64,000 nucleotides of DNA, from contig NZ_CP073346.1 in NCBI RefSeq assembly GCF_024397895.1, positions 310,001-374,000 on the forward strand, given 5' to 3'. Positions 35,339-47,269 of this stretch are shown here, in pieces (position 1 is the first letter of the stretch; each line of letters starts with the position of its first letter). The notes under the pieces were generated by a model. That model did not search any database. It worked only from the letters and a program-made list of their open reading frames with translations, and was not told where the DNA came from. Made by a program: the position numbers and the translations under genes. The stretch comes from Pseudomonas benzenivorans (GTDB lineage: Bacteria > Pseudomonadota > Gammaproteobacteria > Pseudomonadales > Pseudomonadaceae).

Positions 35339-37171
35339 TTGATACGTCCCCTCCTCTCGCTACTGCTAGGCCTGGCCCTCAGCCTGCCGACCTGGGCTGC
35401 CATCCGCGAAAGCCATGGCTACGCGCAATTCGGCCAACTCAAGTATCCCGCCAGCTTTACCCATTTCGACTGGGTCAACCCCGATGCCCCCAAGGGCGGC
35501 ACCGTGCGGATGATGGCGCTGGGCTCGTTCGATACGCTTAACGCCTACGCGCTCAAGGGTACCAGCCCGATCGCCACGGCCAACTTCCTGCAATATGGCA
35601 TCACCGGCCTGAACGAGCCGCTGATGGCCGGCACGGACTCCTACGACCCCTCCGGGGACGAACCGGCCTCGAGCTACGGGTTGATCGCCAAGTCGGTGGA
35701 GTACAGCGAGGACCGCAGCTGGGTGGTATTCAACCTGCGCCCGCAGGCGCGCTTCCACGACGGCAAATCTATCACCGCCTACGACGTGGCGTTTTCCTAC
35801 CGCCTGCTGCTCAGGGATGGCCATCCGCAGTACCGCACCAACCTGCAGGAGGTCAAACGGGTCGACATCCTCAATCGCCATCGCATCCGTTTCGTCTTCA
35901 AGCGCGCCGGCAACCCGCTGCTGATCCTGCGCCTGGGCGAACTGCCGGTGCTGCCGCAGCACTACTGGAAGGACCGCGATTTCAAGGCCACCACCTTCGA
36001 GCCGCCCCTGGGCAGTGGGCCGTATCGCATCACCGAGGTCAATCCGGGGCGCAGCCTGACTTTCGAGCGGGTCAAGGACTGGTGGGGCGAGAAGCTGCCG
36101 GTCAATAGCGGCAAGTACAACTTCGACCGGGTCGAGGTCGAGTTCTACCGCGACAACCACGTCGCCTTCGAGGCGTTCAAGGCCGGAGAATTCGACTTCT
36201 ATATCGAGCACCAGGCGAAGAACTGGGCCAGCGGCTACCGCTTTCCAGCCGTTGAGCGCGGCGAGGTGGTGAAGGCCGAGATTCCCCACCAGATCCCCAC
36301 CCAGACCCAGGCCCTGTTCATGAACGCGCGGCGCACCACCTTCGCCGAGCGCAAGGTGCGTGAAGCGATCGGCCTGATGTTCGATTTCGAGTGGACCAAC
36401 CGCGCCCTGTTCAACGGCTCCTATACCCGGGCCAAGAGCTACTACCCGAACAGCGAGTTCTCCGCCACCGGCAAGCCCAAGGGGGCCGAGTGGCTGTTGC
36501 TGTCACCCTACCGCAAGCAGCTGCCGGCGCGCCTGTTCACCGAGCCGTTCAGCATGCCGCAGACCGCCGGCCGCGGCATTCCGCGAGAAACCCTGCGCCG
36601 CGCCCTGGGGCTCTTGGCCGAAGCCGGCTGGAAACCCCGCGGCCAACGCATGCTGAACGATGACGGCCAGCCGCTGAGTTTCGAGATTCTGCTGGTCAAC
36701 CCCAGGCTGGAGCGGATTCTTCAGCCCTACGCCGAGAACCTCGCGCGCATCGGCATCGAAGCCAACCTGCGCACCGTCGACCGGGCCCAGTACAAGCAGC
36801 GTCTGGATCAGTTCGATTTCGACATGATTCTGCTGACCCTGCCACAGACCCTCAGCCCCGGCCTGGAACAGTGGCTGTACTTCCACTCCAGTCAGGCCAA
36901 GATCAAGGGGGGCAAGAACTACGCGGGCATCAGCCATCCGGTGGTCGACGCCCTGCTCGACAAGCTGCTGGCCGCCAGAACCCGCGACCAGCAGGTCGCC
37001 GCGACCCGGGCCCTGGACCGCGTGCTGCTGTGGCAGCACTACACCATTCCCAACTGGTACATCAGCCATCACCGCCTGGCGTACTGGAACCGCTTCGCCT
37101 TCGTCGCCACGCCGCCCTACACCCTGGGCCTGCGCACCTGGTGGCTGAAACCTTCGGAGATCACCCGATGA
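35339..37171 (+). CDS. nppA1: peptide ABC transporter substrate-binding protein (NppA1-like)
   Basis: Periplasmic binding protein of SBP family 5, about 610 residues. The signal peptide is the hydrophobic stretch RPLLSLLLGLALSLPTWA. The mature part has [36 protein letters not shown] and PPLGSGPYRI. The start is uncertain: a TTG at 35339 puts the signal peptide right at the N-terminus, while an ATG at 35216 would add a 41-residue leader and almost touch the divergent HDOD gene. It is the first of five genes equivalent to P. aeruginosa nppA1A2BCD (E. coli yejABEF relatives), which import peptides and peptidyl-nucleoside antibiotics. Confidence 0.85.
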   Translation: MIRPLLSLLLGLALSLPTWAAIRESHGYAQFGQLKYPASFTHFDWVNPDAPKGGTVRMMALGSFDTLNAYALKGTSPIATANFLQYGITGLNEPLMAGTDSYDPSGDEPASSYGLIAKSVEYSEDRSWVVFNLRPQARFHDGKSITAYDVAFSYRLLLRDGHPQYRTNLQEVKRVDILNRHRIRFVFKRAGNPLLILRLGELPVLPQHYWKDRDFKATTFEPPLGSGPYRITEVNPGRSLTFERVKDWWGEKLPVNSGKYNFDRVEVEFYRDNHVAFEAFKAGEFDFYIEHQAKNWASGYRFPAVERGEVVKAEIPHQIPTQTQALFMNARRTTFAERKVREAIGLMFDFEWTNRALFNGSYTRAKSYYPNSEFSATGKPKGAEWLLLSPYRKQLPARLFTEPFSMPQTAGRGIPRETLRRALGLLAEAGWKPRGQRMLNDDGQPLSFEILLVNPRLERILQPYAENLARIGIEANLRTVDRAQYKQRLDQFDFDMILLTLPQTLSPGLEQWLYFHSSQAKIKGGKNYAGISHPVVDALLDKLLAARTRDQQVAATRALDRVLLWQHYTIPNWYISHHRLAYWNRFAFVATPPYTLGLRTWWLKPSEITR

Positions 37172-39012
37172 CGCATCCGTTGCGCTCATTCTTCGCCCAC
37201 AGCAGCGGCCTGTTGCTGCTGGCCCTGGCCAGCCTGAGCCAGGCCGCGCCGCAGCACGCGCTGACCCTGTATGGCGAGCCGCCCAAGTACCCCGCCGACT
37301 TTCACCACTTCGACTACGTGAATCCCGATGCGCCCAAGGGCGGCACCTTGCGCCAGTCCGGCTTCGGCGGCTTCGACAGCCTCAACCCTTTCATCAACAA
37401 GGGCGTGGCGGCAGACGACATCGGCCTGATCTACGAGACCCTGACCCGCCATAGCCTGGACGAACCCTTCACCGAATACGGCTTGCTGGCGGAGAAAATC
37501 GAGAAGGCCCCGGACAACGCCTGGGTGCGCTTCTACCTGCGTCCCGAGGCGCGCTTCCATGACGGCCAGCCGGTGACCGCCGAAGACGTCAAATTCACCT
37601 TCGAAGCCTTGATGACCCACGGTGCCCCGACCTACCGCGCTTACTACGCCGATGTAGATCGGGTCGAGGTCGAAGGGCCGCGCCAGGTGCGCTTTATCTT
37701 CAAACAGGCCGGCAACCGCGAGCTGCCGCTGATCCTCGGCCAGCTGCCGGTGCTGCCCAAGCACTGGTGGGCGGACCGCGACTTCAGCAAGGGCAACCTG
37801 GATGCCCCGCTGGGCAGCGGGCCATACAAGGTGGCACAAGTGAAAGCCGGCCGCTCCATCGTCTATGAACGTGTCGAGGACTGGTGGGGCAAGGACCTGC
37901 CGGTCAATCGCGGCTTCTACAACTTCGACCGCATGCGCATCGATTACTACCGCGACAACACCGTGGCCCTGGAGGCGCTCAAGGCCGGACAGTTCGATTA
38001 TTGGCTGGAAACCAGCGCAAAGAACTGGGCCACCGCCTACGACGTCGCCGCGGTAGCCAACGGTCAACTGATCAAGGAAGAGATCGAGAACCACAACCCC
38101 ACCGGCATGCAGGGTTTCATCTTCAACATCCGCCGACCGCTGTTCGAGGATCGCCGGGTGCGCGAGGCCCTCGGCCTGCTGTTCGACTTCGAATGGGCCA
38201 ACAAGCAGCTGTTCAACGGCGCCTACACCCGCACCCACAGTTACTTCGACAATTCCGAGCTGGCCTCCAGGGGCCTGCCGAGCGAGGCCGAGCTGCAGAT
38301 CCTCGAGCCGCTGCGCGACAAGCTGCCGCCCGAGGTCTTCAGTCAGGCGTTCAGCCTGCCGGTCACCGACGCCAGCGGCATCATCCGCGAGCAGCAGCGC
38401 CGCGCCTACCAATTGCTGCAAGAAGCCGGCTGGCGGATCGAAGGCGATCACATGCTGGATGCCGAGGGCAAGCCGGTGAGCTTCGAGTTCCTGCTCGCCC
38501 AACCCGAGTTCGAGCGGGTGCTGCTGCCCTTCAAGCGCAACCTGGCGGACCTCGGCATGGACCTGGTGATTCGCCGAGTGGACGTCTCCCAGTACATCAA
38601 CCGCCTGCGCTCGCGGGACTTCGACCTGATCGTCAGCGGCTTCGGCCAGTCCAACTCGCCGGGTAACGAGCAGCGCGAGTACTGGCACTCCAGCAGTGCC
38701 GACAAGCCCGGTAGCCGCAACTTCATCGGTCTCAAGGACCCGGCCATCGACCAGTTGGTCGAGGGCCTGATCAATGCCGACTCGCGCCAGAGCCTCATCG
38801 ACCACACCCGCGCCCTGGACCGTGCGTTGCTATGGGGCCATTACGTCATTCCCAACTGGCACATCAAGACCTGGCGCGTGGCCTACTGGAACCACCTGGC
38901 CCACCCACAGGTCACGCCGCTCTACGACATCGGCCTGAACACCTGGTGGTTCCGCGAGTTGCCGCAGGCGGAGGCGCCCAGCGGCGCCGAAGCTTCGAGC
39001 ACGGAGCAGTAG
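37168..39012 (+). CDS. nppA2: peptide ABC transporter substrate-binding protein (NppA2-like)
   Basis: Second SBP family 5 receptor, 614 residues, a clear paralogue of the preceding protein (shared [36 protein letters not shown] and APLGSGPYK segments). Its signal peptide ends near LASLSQAA. The ATG at 37168 overlaps the stop of nppA1 (ATGA), which fixes the start; the frame continues far upstream only because of the high GC. Tandem duplicated receptors with one set of permeases suggest two ligand ranges served by one importer. Confidence 0.9.
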   Translation: MTHPLRSFFAHSSGLLLLALASLSQAAPQHALTLYGEPPKYPADFHHFDYVNPDAPKGGTLRQSGFGGFDSLNPFINKGVAADDIGLIYETLTRHSLDEPFTEYGLLAEKIEKAPDNAWVRFYLRPEARFHDGQPVTAEDVKFTFEALMTHGAPTYRAYYADVDRVEVEGPRQVRFIFKQAGNRELPLILGQLPVLPKHWWADRDFSKGNLDAPLGSGPYKVAQVKAGRSIVYERVEDWWGKDLPVNRGFYNFDRMRIDYYRDNTVALEALKAGQFDYWLETSAKNWATAYDVAAVANGQLIKEEIENHNPTGMQGFIFNIRRPLFEDRRVREALGLLFDFEWANKQLFNGAYTRTHSYFDNSELASRGLPSEAELQILEPLRDKLPPEVFSQAFSLPVTDASGIIREQQRRAYQLLQEAGWRIEGDHMLDAEGKPVSFEFLLAQPEFERVLLPFKRNLADLGMDLVIRRVDVSQYINRLRSRDFDLIVSGFGQSNSPGNEQREYWHSSSADKPGSRNFIGLKDPAIDQLVEGLINADSRQSLIDHTRALDRALLWGHYVIPNWHIKTWRVAYWNHLAHPQVTPLYDIGLNTWWFRELPQAEAPSGAEASSTEQ

Positions 39013-39013
39013 C

Positions 39014-40087
39014 ATGCTGGCCTATATCCTGCGGCGCCTGCTGCTGATCATCCCCACGCTGTTCGGCATCCTGCTGCTCAACTTCGTCATCATCCAGGCC
39101 GCTCCCGGCGGCCCGGTGGAGCAGATGATCGCCCAGCTGGAGGGCTTCGAAGGGGCCACCAGCCGCATCGCCGGAGGCGGCGCCGAGGTGGCCGTGGCCA
39201 GCGCCAACTACCGTGGCGCCCAGGGCCTGGACCCCGAGCTCATCGCCGAGATCGAGCGCCTGTACGGCTTCGACAAACCGGCGCCCGAGCGCTTCTGGAT
39301 CATGCTGAAGAACTACGCGCAACTGGATTTCGGCGAGAGCTTCTTCCGCGACGCCGAGGTGATCGACCTGATCGTCGAGAAAATGCCGGTATCGGTGTCC
39401 CTCGGGCTGTGGAGCACCCTGATCATGTACCTGGTATCCATCCCCCTGGGCATCGCCAAGGCCGTGCGCCATGGCAGCGCCTTCGACGTCTGGACCAGCT
39501 CGGCGATCATCGTCGGCTACGCCATTCCGGCGTTCCTGTTCGCCATTCTGTTGATCGTGCTGTTCGCCGGCGGCAGCTACTTCGACTGGTTCCCCCTGCG
39601 TGGCCTGACCTCGAACAACTTCGATGAGCTCAGCCTGGGCGGCAAGATCATCGACTACTTCTGGCACCTGGCCCTGCCTGTCACCGCCTTGGTCATCGGC
39701 AACTTCGCCACCCTGACCCTGCTGACCAAGAACAGCTTCCTCGACGAGATCAACAAGCAGTACGTGACCACCGCCCGCGCCAAGGGGCTGTCGAAGAACG
39801 GCGTGCTCTACGGCCATGTATTCCGCAATGCCATGCTGATCATCATCGCCGGCTTCCCTTCGGCGCTGATCGGCATCTTCTTCACCGGCTCCCTGCTGAT
39901 CGAGGTGATCTTCTCCCTCGACGGCCTCGGCCTGATGAGTTTCGAGGCGGCGATCAATCGCGACTACCCCGTGGTGTTCGGCACCCTGTTCATCTTCACC
40001 CTGCTGGGACTGGTGTTGAAACTGATCGGCGATCTCACCTACACCCTGGTCGATCCGCGCATCGACTTCGAAAGCCGGGAGAACTGA
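39014..40087 (+). CDS. nppB: peptide ABC transporter permease (YejB/NppB-like)
   Basis: Inner-membrane permease of 357 residues in the DppB/OppB class. A first membrane helix ([20 protein letters not shown]) is followed by a periplasmic loop with the insertion typical of YejB, then five helices. The EAA loop that contacts the ATPase is visible in [20 protein letters not shown]. It starts one base after the nppA2 stop. Confidence 0.93.
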   Translation: MLAYILRRLLLIIPTLFGILLLNFVIIQAAPGGPVEQMIAQLEGFEGATSRIAGGGAEVAVASANYRGAQGLDPELIAEIERLYGFDKPAPERFWIMLKNYAQLDFGESFFRDAEVIDLIVEKMPVSVSLGLWSTLIMYLVSIPLGIAKAVRHGSAFDVWTSSAIIVGYAIPAFLFAILLIVLFAGGSYFDWFPLRGLTSNNFDELSLGGKIIDYFWHLALPVTALVIGNFATLTLLTKNSFLDEINKQYVTTARAKGLSKNGVLYGHVFRNAMLIIIAGFPSALIGIFFTGSLLIEVIFSLDGLGLMSFEAAINRDYPVVFGTLFIFTLLGLVLKLIGDLTYTLVDPRIDFESREN

Positions 40088-40088
40088 G

Positions 40089-41108
40089 ATGGCCTTGTCT
40101 CCTATCAATCAACGGCGATTCGAACGCTTCAAGGCGCACAAGCGCGGCTGGTGGTCGCTGTGGATCTTCCTGGTGCTGTTCGTCCTGACCCTGGGTGCCG
40201 AGTTGATCGCCAACGACAAGCCGCTGGTCGTGCAGTACGACGACCAGTGGTATTTCCCCGTGCTCAAGCGCTACCCGGAAACCACCTTCGGCGGCGAATT
40301 CCCACTGCAGGCCAACTACAAGAGCCCCTATATCCAGGGGCTGATCGAGGAGAAGGACGGCTGGATGATCTGGCCGCCCATCCCCTTCAGCTATTCCAGC
40401 ATCAACTACGACCTTGAGGTGCCGGCGCCGGCGCCGCCGTCCACGGCCAACTGGCTGGGCACCGATGACCAGGGCCGCGACGTGCTAGCCCGGGTGATCT
40501 ACGGCTTCCGCATTTCGGTGCTGTTCGCCCTGACCCTGACCGTGCTCAGCTCGATCATCGGGGTGCTCGCCGGCGCCCTGCAGGGCTTCTACGGCGGCTG
40601 GGTCGACCTGCTCGGGCAACGCTTCCTCGAGGTCTGGTCGGGCCTGCCGGTGCTCTACCTACTGATCATCCTGGCCAGCTTCGTGCAGCCGAACTTCTGG
40701 TGGCTGCTGGGCATCATGCTGCTGTTCTCCTGGATGAGCCTGGTCGACGTGGTGCGCGCCGAGTTTCTCCGCGGGCGCAACCTGGAGTACGTGCGTGCCG
40801 CCCGCGCCCTGGGCATGGAGAACGGCGCCATCATGCTCCACCACATCCTGCCCAACGCCATGGTCTCGACCATGACCTTCATGCCCTTCATCCTCACCGG
40901 CGCCATCGGCACTCTCACCGCCCTGGATTTTCTCGGCTTCGGCCTGCCGCCGGGCGCGCCGTCGCTCGGCGAACTGGTGGCCCAGGGCAAGTCCAACCTG
41001 CAGGCGCCCTGGCTGGGGATCAGCGCATTCGCCGTCCTGGCCCTGATGCTCAGCCTGCTGGTGTTTATTGGCGAAGCGGCGCGCGACGCCTTCGACCCGA
41101 GGAAATGA
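40089..41108 (+). CDS. nppC: peptide ABC transporter permease (YejE/NppC-like)
   Basis: Partner permease of 339 residues in the DppC/OppC class. It has an N-terminal helix (WWSLWIFLVLFVLTLGAELI), a large periplasmic segment, the signature NWLGTDDQGRDVLARVIYGF, and the EAA loop VRAARALGMENGAIMLHHIL. The gene follows nppB with a one-base gap and is followed closely by the ATPase gene. Confidence 0.93.
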   Translation: MALSPINQRRFERFKAHKRGWWSLWIFLVLFVLTLGAELIANDKPLVVQYDDQWYFPVLKRYPETTFGGEFPLQANYKSPYIQGLIEEKDGWMIWPPIPFSYSSINYDLEVPAPAPPSTANWLGTDDQGRDVLARVIYGFRISVLFALTLTVLSSIIGVLAGALQGFYGGWVDLLGQRFLEVWSGLPVLYLLIILASFVQPNFWWLLGIMLLFSWMSLVDVVRAEFLRGRNLEYVRAARALGMENGAIMLHHILPNAMVSTMTFMPFILTGAIGTLTALDFLGFGLPPGAPSLGELVAQGKSNLQAPWLGISAFAVLALMLSLLVFIGEAARDAFDPRK

Positions 41109-41109
41109 G

Positions 41110-42723
<1,614 letters not shown>

Positions 42724-42752
42724 TCCTTGAAAGCAGGAAGAGGAAGAGCACA

Positions 42753-43547
42753 ATGGGTTTTCTAACCGGTAAACGCGTTCTGATCGTTGGCGTTGCCAGC
42801 AAACTGTCCATCGCTTCGGGCATCGCCGCGGCCATGCACCGCGAAGGCGCCGAACTGGCCTTCACCTATCAGAACGAGAAGCTCAAGGGGCGCGTCGAAG
42901 AGTTCGCCGCCGGCTGGGGCTCGGGCCCCGAGCTGTGCTTTCCCTGCGACGTGGCCAACGATGACGAGATCGTCAGCGTCTTCGAGGCCCTGAGCAAGAA
43001 GTGGGACGGCCTGGACTGCATCGTTCACTCGGTCGGCTTCGCCCCGGGCGACCAGCTGGACGGCGACTTCACCGAAGTCACCACCCGTGAGGGCTTCCGC
43101 ATTGCCCACGACATCAGCGCCTACAGCTTCGTGGCCTTGGCCAAGGCCGGTCGCCAGCTGATGCAAGGCCGCAATGGCAGCCTGCTCACCCTGTCCTACC
43201 TGGGCGCCGAGCGCACCATGCCCAACTACAACGTCATGGGCATGGCCAAGGCCAGCCTGGAAGCCGGCGTTCGCTACCTGGCCGGCAGCCTCGGCCCAGA
43301 AGGCACCCGCGTCAACGCCATCTCCGCCGGCCCCATCCGCACCCTGGCGGCTTCGGGCATCAAGAGCTTCCGCAAGATGCTCGCCGCCAACGAGAAGCAG
43401 ACCCCCCTGCGTCGCAACGTGACCATCGAGGAAGTCGGCAATGCCGGCGCCTTCCTCTGCTCCGACCTGGCCTCGGGTGTCAGCGGCGAGATCATGTACG
43501 TCGACGGTGGCTTCAACACCACGGCCATGGGCGCCATGGAAGACTGA
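42753..43547 (+). CDS. fabI: enoyl-[acyl-carrier-protein] reductase (NADH)
   Basis: Catalyses the last step of each fatty-acid elongation cycle, reducing trans-2-enoyl-ACP with NADH. The 264-residue protein is an atypical short-chain dehydrogenase. It has the cofactor motif [13 protein letters not shown], the [15 protein letters not shown] region, and catalytic Tyr and Lys in [20 protein letters not shown] (Tyr-x6-Lys). It is the triclosan target in species that rely on FabI. An AAGAGGAAGAG ribosome site precedes the ATG. In P. aeruginosa it also follows the same peptide importer. Confidence 0.97.
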   Translation: MGFLTGKRVLIVGVASKLSIASGIAAAMHREGAELAFTYQNEKLKGRVEEFAAGWGSGPELCFPCDVANDDEIVSVFEALSKKWDGLDCIVHSVGFAPGDQLDGDFTEVTTREGFRIAHDISAYSFVALAKAGRQLMQGRNGSLLTLSYLGAERTMPNYNVMGMAKASLEAGVRYLAGSLGPEGTRVNAISAGPIRTLAASGIKSFRKMLAANEKQTPLRRNVTIEEVGNAGAFLCSDLASGVSGEIMYVDGGFNTTAMGAMED

Positions 43548-43566
43548 TCGGCGAACCGCTGACCAT

Positions 43567-43596
43567 AAAAAAGCCCGCATCTACGCGGGCTTTTTT
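43567..43596. terminator. bidirectional Rho-independent terminator
   Basis: AAAAAAGCCCGC and GCGGGCTTTTTT form a perfect 12-bp stem around ATCTAC. The A-run on one side and T-run on the other let it stop both fabI from the left and argR from the right. It sits 19 bp after fabI and 12 bp beyond the argR stop. Confidence 0.93.
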
Positions 43597-43608
43597 GTCG
43601 AGCGCAAT

Positions 43609-44589
43609 TCAGCTTCGCTCGGCCTCCGAGGAGGTCAGCTCGAACGGGCTGTTGCTGCGCCGCTGGTTGCGGTCCTCGCGCGGGGTGGCGCCGAAGAAGT
43701 TGCGGTAGGCGCTGGAGAAGTGCGGCCCGGAGGAGAAGCCGCAGGACAGGCCGATCTGGATGATCGACTTGCTGGTCTGCATCAGCAACTGACGCGCCTT
43801 GTTCAGGCGCAGCTCCAGGTAGTACTGGCTCGGTACGCGGGTCAGGTACTGCTTGAAGATGCGTTCCAGCTGGCGGCGCGACACGCACACGTGCTGGGCG
43901 ATCTCGTCGGTGGTCAGCGGCTCCTCGATGTTCGCCTCCATCAGCAGCACCGCCTGGGTCAGCTTCGGGTGGCTGGACCCCAGGCGGTTCTGCAATGGAA
44001 TGCGCTGACGCTCGCTGCCCTCGCGGATGCGCTCGACCACCAGCTCCTCGGAAACCGCGCCGGCCAGTTCGGCACCGTGATCGCGGGCCAGCAAGGCCAG
44101 CAGCAGATCGAGCACGGCCAGGCCGCCACAGGCGCTCAGGCGGTCGCGATCCCAGTCGAACAGGTGGCTGGTGGCGATCACCTTGGGGAAGCGCTCGGTG
44201 AAATCGTCCTGCCAGCGCCAATGCACGGCGGCGCGGTAACCGTCGAGCAGGCCCAGTTGCGCCAGGGGATAGACCCCCGCCGAGATGCCGCCGATCACGC
44301 AGCCGCCGCGCACCAGGTGCTTGAGGGCACTGGACAGCGCCGGGGCGATTGCCGCCGGCGGCTCATCGGCGAGCAGGAAGAGCTTGTCAAAGCCCTCCAG
44401 CTCGCCTTGCCAGGGCACGCCCGGCAGGCGCCAGGCGCCCTCCTCGGGCACCTCGGCCTGGAGGAAGGACAGCTCGTAGACCACCTCGGGGTGGACGCGC
44501 TGGGCGACACGCAAGGCTTCTTCGGCCAGGGCCAAGGTCAGGGGCTTGGTATTGGGCCAAAGCAGGAAGCCGATTCGATGGGCAGTCAT
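43609..44589 (-). CDS. argR: arginine-responsive AraC-family regulator
   Basis: Transcriptional regulator of 326 residues with the GlxA-like layout: an N-terminal DJ-1/PfpI-type domain (IGFLLWPNTKPLTLALAEEA; GGCVIGGISAGVYPLA) and a C-terminal AraC DNA-binding domain (DEIAQHVCVSRRQLERIF; IIQIGLSCGFSSGPHFSS). As the last gene after aotJQMOP it corresponds to P. aeruginosa ArgR, which controls arginine uptake and catabolism and represses arginine synthesis. It is unrelated to the E. coli ArgR fold. It likely controls the operon through the site near 49011-49052. Confidence 0.92.
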   Translation of the reverse strand: MTAHRIGFLLWPNTKPLTLALAEEALRVAQRVHPEVVYELSFLQAEVPEEGAWRLPGVPWQGELEGFDKLFLLADEPPAAIAPALSSALKHLVRGGCVIGGISAGVYPLAQLGLLDGYRAAVHWRWQDDFTERFPKVIATSHLFDWDRDRLSACGGLAVLDLLLALLARDHGAELAGAVSEELVVERIREGSERQRIPLQNRLGSSHPKLTQAVLLMEANIEEPLTTDEIAQHVCVSRRQLERIFKQYLTRVPSQYYLELRLNKARQLLMQTSKSIIQIGLSCGFSSGPHFSSAYRNFFGATPREDRNQRRSNSPFELTSSEAERS

Positions 44590-44648
44590 GGGGGGCAGTT
44601 TAGGCTCTGATGGCTTCTTGTGGCATACCGCGACGCATGCGCTGGCGC

Positions 44649-45413
44649 TTATTTAAGGCTACCGGACAAGAATTGCTGAAGCCGCTCGGACTGGGGATTG
44701 ACCAGCACTTCCTTCGGGCAGCCACGCTCTTCTACCACGCCCTTGTGGAGGAATACCAGCTGGTTGGACACCTCGCGGGCGAAGCCCATCTCGTGGGTCA
44801 CCACCACCATGGTGCGGCCTTCCTGCGCCAGGTCCTGCATGACCTTGAGCACCTCGCCGACCAGTTCCGGATCGAGCGCGGAGGTCGGCTCGTCGAACAG
44901 CATCACCTCCGGCTCCATCGCCAGTGCACGAGCGATGGCCACGCGCTGCTGCTCTCCGCCGGACATGTGCCCCGGGTAGGCGTCCTTGCGGTGCGCCACG
45001 CCGACCTTGTTCAGGTAGTGCTCGGCCTTCTCCCGGGCCTCCTTCTTCGCCACGCCGAGGACGTGCACCGGCGCCTCCATGACGTTCTCCAGGGCGCTCA
45101 TGTGCGACCACAGGTTGAAGTGCTGGAACACCATCGACAGGCGTGAGCGCATGCGCTGCAGCTGCCTGGGGTCGGCGGCCTTGAGCCCGCCCTCCTTGTT
45201 GGCCACCAGCTTGAGCTCCTCGCCGTTGAGCAGGATCTTGCCGCCGTAGGGCTGCTCCAGCAGGTTGATGCAGCGCAGGAAGGTGCTCTTGCCCGAGCCG
45301 CTGGAGCCGATGATGCTGATCACGTCACCGGCCTTCGCCGCCAGGGACACGCCCTTGAGGACTTCATGGCTGCCGTAGCGCTTGTGCAGATCCTGAACTT
45401 CGAGTTTGTACAT
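44649..45413 (-). CDS. aotP: arginine/ornithine ABC transporter ATP-binding protein
   Basis: ATPase of 254 residues for the basic-amino-acid importer, acting with AotQ and AotM. Walker [10 protein letters not shown], signature [15 protein letters not shown], Walker [13 protein letters not shown] and switch His in VVTHEMGFA are intact. The ATG at 45413 (MYKLEV) is preferred over an in-frame GTG at 45422, which lacks a properly spaced ribosome site. It lies between aotO and argR in the operon. Confidence 0.93.
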   Translation of the reverse strand: MYKLEVQDLHKRYGSHEVLKGVSLAAKAGDVISIIGSSGSGKSTFLRCINLLEQPYGGKILLNGEELKLVANKEGGLKAADPRQLQRMRSRLSMVFQHFNLWSHMSALENVMEAPVHVLGVAKKEAREKAEHYLNKVGVAHRKDAYPGHMSGGEQQRVAIARALAMEPEVMLFDEPTSALDPELVGEVLKVMQDLAQEGRTMVVVTHEMGFAREVSNQLVFLHKGVVEERGCPKEVLVNPQSERLQQFLSGSLK

Positions 45414-45431
45414 GGTTTCCACTCTCTTGAA

Positions 45432-46544
45432 TCAGTCGCTCAGCAGGCGACCCTGGCGAATAGGGGTTTTGCCGGCCACCTTGGCCAGCCATAGACCGGG
45501 TTGGGCGAAGCGCATCCGCTCACGCACGTAGAGCACGCCGTCGGTGGAGGCGCGAACGACGCTATGACGGTCGTCCAGCGGGTCGATCACCTCGAACAAC
45601 GGATCGCCGACCTTGACCCGTGCGCCCAGCGGCTGCAGAAAACTCACCACCCCGGCATGGGGGGCGTAGGCGTATTCGGCACCTTCGAACGGCGTTGCCT
45701 CGCAGCAGTCCCGCGGCGCGGCCGGCCAATCGCCGGCGACCAGTCCCTGTTCGGCGAGGAACGCCAGGATGCTCTCGGCACTGGCCTCGGCACGCTTCGC
45801 CTCGGTATCGGCCATGCCGCCCAGCTCCACGGTGGCAGCCAGGCAGGCCAGCGGAATCTTCGCCGCCGGAAAGCGCCGGGCCAGCTGCAGCCAGGGGGCC
45901 GAGCAGGCTTCGTCGAAGGAGCTGCCGCCGCCGTCTTCGGTGGTCAACACCGCACCGGCCATCAGTCGCGCGGCCAGGGGCCGCAGCTGCGGCCACTGCT
46001 GCGGCAGGGCATACAGATGCACCAGCGCCTCGAAGTCGCAATGCAGATCGAGTACCAGGTCGGCATCGCAGGCATGCCCCAGCAGCAGGCGCTGCAGGCC
46101 CTGCAGCTCGGATTCGGCCGGCGGCAGCGCCTCGAGCGCCGCCTGCATGGCGGCGCGGATCAGCCGCACATTGGCCGGACCGTCCTGCCCCAGGCTGCCA
46201 TCCAGGGCCGGGGCGATGGCGCCCGCCAGGTCGAAGAAGTCGCGGTTGAAGTTCTTGCCGCTGGCGAACTCGAAACGCCCCTGGTGGGTGGCCTGGAACA
46301 GCTGGGCCAGGCCGATGGGGTTGGCCACCGGCACCAGCTCGACCACCCCGGTCAGCCGCCCCTGGGCCTCCAGCTCCAGCAGCCGGTGCTTCAGCGCCAC
46401 GGCCACCCGCATGCCCGGCAGCTCGTCGGCGTGCAAGGACGCCTGGATATAGGCCTTGCACGGCCCGCTGCCGAAACGGAATACGCTCAACCGGCGTTCG
46501 GTGCCCGGGCAACCCCAGGGCAGGACATGCTCGATCCGTTGCAT
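45432..46544 (-). CDS. aotO: succinylglutamate desuccinylase/aspartoacylase family protein
   Basis: Zinc carboxypeptidase-like protein of 370 residues. Metal ligands are visible in SLHADELPGMRVA (His-x-x-Glu) and LDLHCDFEA (late His). The last 90 residues form a beta-rich C-terminal domain. ATG 46544 (MQRIEHV) has GAGGCGAGC upstream and lies 10 bp after aotM. In P. aeruginosa the gene at this place is aotO and is not needed for arginine uptake. Deacylation of an N-acyl amino acid is a reasonable guess; the substrate is not known. Confidence 0.88.
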   Translation of the reverse strand: MQRIEHVLPWGCPGTERRLSVFRFGSGPCKAYIQASLHADELPGMRVAVALKHRLLELEAQGRLTGVVELVPVANPIGLAQLFQATHQGRFEFASGKNFNRDFFDLAGAIAPALDGSLGQDGPANVRLIRAAMQAALEALPPAESELQGLQRLLLGHACDADLVLDLHCDFEALVHLYALPQQWPQLRPLAARLMAGAVLTTEDGGGSSFDEACSAPWLQLARRFPAAKIPLACLAATVELGGMADTEAKRAEASAESILAFLAEQGLVAGDWPAAPRDCCEATPFEGAEYAYAPHAGVVSFLQPLGARVKVGDPLFEVIDPLDDRHSVVRASTDGVLYVRERMRFAQPGLWLAKVAGKTPIRQGRLLSD

Positions 46545-46554
46545 GCTCGCCTCC

Positions 46555-47253
46555 TCAGGCCTTGCGCGGCGCCATGTAGCCCAGCCAGCGGCGCTCGGCC
46601 AACTTGAACAGGCGCACCAGGACAAAGGTCAGGCACAGGTACAACAGGCCAGCGGTGATGAAGGCCTCGAACGGCAGGTAGTGCTGGGAGCTGACGGTGC
46701 GCGCCGCACCGGTGATGTCGATCAGGGTGACGATCGACGCCAGGCTGGTGGTGTGCAGCATCATGATCACTTCGTTGCTGTACTGCGGCAGGGCCCGGCG
46801 CAGCGCCGAGGGCAGCAGGATGCGGCGGTACAGCTTGGCCCGCGACATGCCCATGGCCTTGGCCGCCTCGATCTCGCCATGGGGCGTGGCGCGCAAGCTG
46901 CCGGCGAGGATCTCGGCGCTGTAGGCGCTGGTGTTGATGGCGAACGCCAGGCAGGCACAGAAGGTCGCGTCCGACAGGTACGGCCAGAGCATGCTGTCGC
47001 GCACCCCCTCGAACTGGGCCAGGCCGTAGTAGATCAGGAACAGCTGCACCAGCATCGGCGTGCCGCGAATCACGTAGGTGTAGAGCCAGGCCGGGAAGTT
47101 CACCAGCTGCGACTTGGACACCCGCATCAGGCCCAGTGGCACGGCCATCGCCAGGCCCAGGGCCAGGGAGATCAGCAGCAGCTTGATGGTCACCAGCACA
47201 CCGTCAAGGTACAGCGGCAGGTTCGACCAGATAACGTTGTAATCGAAGATCAT
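46555..47253 (-). CDS. aotM: arginine/ornithine ABC transporter permease AotM
   Basis: Inner-membrane permease of 232 residues, polar-amino-acid type, with about five helices (LLLISLALGLAMAVPLGLM near the start). It has the conserved AYSAEILAGSLRATPHGEIE segment, and the EAA loop includes AAKAMGMSRAKLYRRILLP. It forms a heterodimer with AotQ and starts 16 bp after it. Confidence 0.93.
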   Translation of the reverse strand: MIFDYNVIWSNLPLYLDGVLVTIKLLLISLALGLAMAVPLGLMRVSKSQLVNFPAWLYTYVIRGTPMLVQLFLIYYGLAQFEGVRDSMLWPYLSDATFCACLAFAINTSAYSAEILAGSLRATPHGEIEAAKAMGMSRAKLYRRILLPSALRRALPQYSNEVIMMLHTTSLASIVTLIDITGAARTVSSQHYLPFEAFITAGLLYLCLTFVLVRLFKLAERRWLGYMAPRKA

Positions 47254-47269
47254 GCGCTCGCTCCCTTAC

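Noticed and set aside
36871-37167. Long N-terminal extension of the second importer receptor
   Set aside because: It overlaps nppA1 in another frame; the ATGA overlap and signal peptide fix the start at 37168.
37186-38805. 539-residue minus-strand open frame opposite nppA2
   Set aside because: Its Gly/Val/Gln-rich composition and lack of motifs mark it as an antisense shadow.
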